From the NCBI GenBank assembly GCA_002068715.1, contig MWAR01000421.1:1-5995 (forward strand): a stretch of 5,995 nt of DNA. Reading direction: 5' to 3'. Shown here in pieces: positions 5,074 to 5,995 of the stretch (its first letter is position 1; each line of letters begins with the position of its first letter). The notes under the pieces are model-generated. The model saw only the letters and a list, made by a program, of their open reading frames with translations. It made no database searches and had not been told where the DNA came from. The position numbers were made by a program, and so were the translations under genes. Source of the stretch: a bacterium ADurb.Bin374. Its GTDB lineage: Bacteria > Riflebacteria > Ozemobacteria > Ozemobacterales > Ozemobacteraceae.

Positions 5074-5995
5074 TTATTCGGGGGCTTCGAGGTAGGTGTA
5101 GCCGTAGAGGCCGGAACGGTAGATGGCGAGGAACTCCTTGCCTTCCTTCACGGTGATCTTGCCTTCCTTGACCGAGGCGCTGACCCAGCTTTCCATGGTG
5201 CGGACGAGTTTCTTGGGGACGAACTGGACGTAGTCGAGGACGTCGGCGACGAGCTCGCCGTCGATGACCTTCTCGATCTCGTAGCCGCCGTCGGGGGTGA
5301 TGACGACGTGGGCGACGTTCGTGTCGCCGAACAGGTTGTGCAGATCGCCGAGGATCTCCTGGTACGCGCCGATCATGAAAACGCCGAGGTAGTAGGGGTG
5401 GCCTTCCTTGATCTGGTGGACCGGGAGGGTGGAGGAAAAGGTGCGGGTGCCGATGAAATGGTCGATCTTGCCGTCCGAGTCGCAGGTGATGTCCTGCAGG
5501 GTCGCCTCTTTCGTGGGCTTTTCGTTCAGCCGCTGGATCGGCATGATCGGGAACAGCTGGTCGATGGCCCAGGCATCGGGAAGCGACTGGAACAGCGAGA
5601 AGTTGCAGAAATACTTGTCGGCGAGCATCTTCGGCAGGGGCTTCAGCTCGTCGGGAAGGTGCTTGAGGTCTTTCGACAACTCCATGACCTCGTAGGCGAT
5701 CGACCAGTAGAGCCGCTCGACGAGGGCGCGCGTGCGCAGATCGACCATTCCGAGGCTGAAGAGATCGAGGGCCTCTTCCCTGAGCTGCTGGGCGTCGTGC
5801 CATGCCTCGTGCATGTTGCGCTGGTTCAGGTGCTTGTACAGTTCGTGGAGTTCGCGGACAAGCTCGTGGTCCTTCGGGGTGATCTTGTGCATGTTGCCCT
5901 CGAAGGTCGGCGGGCTGCTCGTCTCGAGAACATTGAACACCAGAACCGAATGATACGCCGTCAGGGCCCGGCCGGATTCGGTAATCAGGGAGGGG
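5074..5995 (-). CDS. speA: Biosynthetic arginine decarboxylase, C-terminal half (5' end outside window)
   Basis: The frame is open from the right edge to the TAA at 5076-5074, with about 306 residues visible of a protein normally near 630-650. The GTG at 5940 is internal: residues before it read PSLITESGRALTAYHSVLV, a conserved SpeA stretch. The enzyme is PLP-dependent (fold type III) and converts arginine to agmatine, the first step of polyamine synthesis via agmatine. Visible hallmarks are FSLFQSLPDAWAIDQLFPIMP, RLNEKPTKEATLQDITCDSDGK with the active-site CDSDG (cysteine at fragment residue 171), YYLGVFMIGAYQEILGD with the PLP-phosphate-contacting tyrosine region, and LHNLFGDTN. The C-terminus ends GLYGYTYLEAPE as in the family. 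It is convergent with the surE-like gene and shares the hairpin between them. The PLP lysine lies in the missing half, so full integrity cannot be judged. Confidence 0.96.
   Translation of the reverse strand, partial: PSLITESGRALTAYHSVLVFNVLETSSPPTFEGNMHKITPKDHELVRELHELYKHLNQRNMHEAWHDAQQLREEALDLFSLGMVDLRTRALVERLYWSIAYEVMELSKDLKHLPDELKPLPKMLADKYFCNFSLFQSLPDAWAIDQLFPIMPIQRLNEKPTKEATLQDITCDSDGKIDHFIGTRTFSSTLPVHQIKEGHPYYLGVFMIGAYQEILGDLHNLFGDTNVAHVVITPDGGYEIEKVIDGELVADVLDYVQFVPKKLVRTMESWVSASVKEGKITVKEGKEFLAIYRSGLYGYTYLEAPE

Noticed and set aside
1..5995. A search for a novel defence, mobile or multi-gene system.
   Set aside because: All genes but the thioredoxin-like one belong to well-known housekeeping or transport families. 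No integrase, transposase, toxin-antitoxin pair, CRISPR repeat or reverse transcriptase is visible.

Overview
The window reads as ordinary chromosomal sequence from a GC-rich Gram-negative-type bacterium. Signs of this are two predicted signal-peptide proteins, a dense gene layout, sigma70-like promoter boxes, Shine-Dalgarno sites and hairpin terminators. The proteins do not fix the phylum; a deep-branching or uncultured lineage is possible but cannot be shown from this window. I found no phage, transposon, CRISPR array, tRNA or rRNA.

Layout: (1) 2-460 (+) is the C-terminal end of a GltA/NfnB-type flavoprotein (glutamate synthase small-chain family). (2) 461-635 holds a nested hairpin, a very good sigma70-like promoter (542-570) and a strong ribosome binding site. 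(3) 636-1922 (+) is a complete glutamate dehydrogenase, whose start I place at 636 because the longer reading frame begins inside the promoter. (4) 1945-2001 carries a textbook terminator directly followed by a perfect 12-bp palindrome. (5) 2027-3298 (+) is an ArsB/NhaD/SLC13-type ion transporter. (6) 3381-4070 (+) is an exported thioredoxin-fold protein without active-site cysteines. (7) 4120-4971 (+) is a SurE-family 5'-nucleotidase with a signal peptide. (8) 4981-5022 is a long hairpin between convergent genes. (9) 5074-5995 (-) is the C-terminal half of biosynthetic arginine decarboxylase SpeA, running off the right edge.

How the genes relate: the first two concern glutamate and reduced nicotinamide balance and SpeA starts polyamine synthesis from arginine, so there is a loose nitrogen theme. 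The promoter and terminator around glutamate dehydrogenase mark it as its own transcription unit. The thioredoxin-like and SurE genes are 49 bp apart, both exported, and probably cotranscribed. No new multi-gene system is evident. The points most worth a second look are the exported SurE paired with a cysteine-free thioredoxin-fold protein, and two intergenic palindromes that look like members of a dispersed repeat family.
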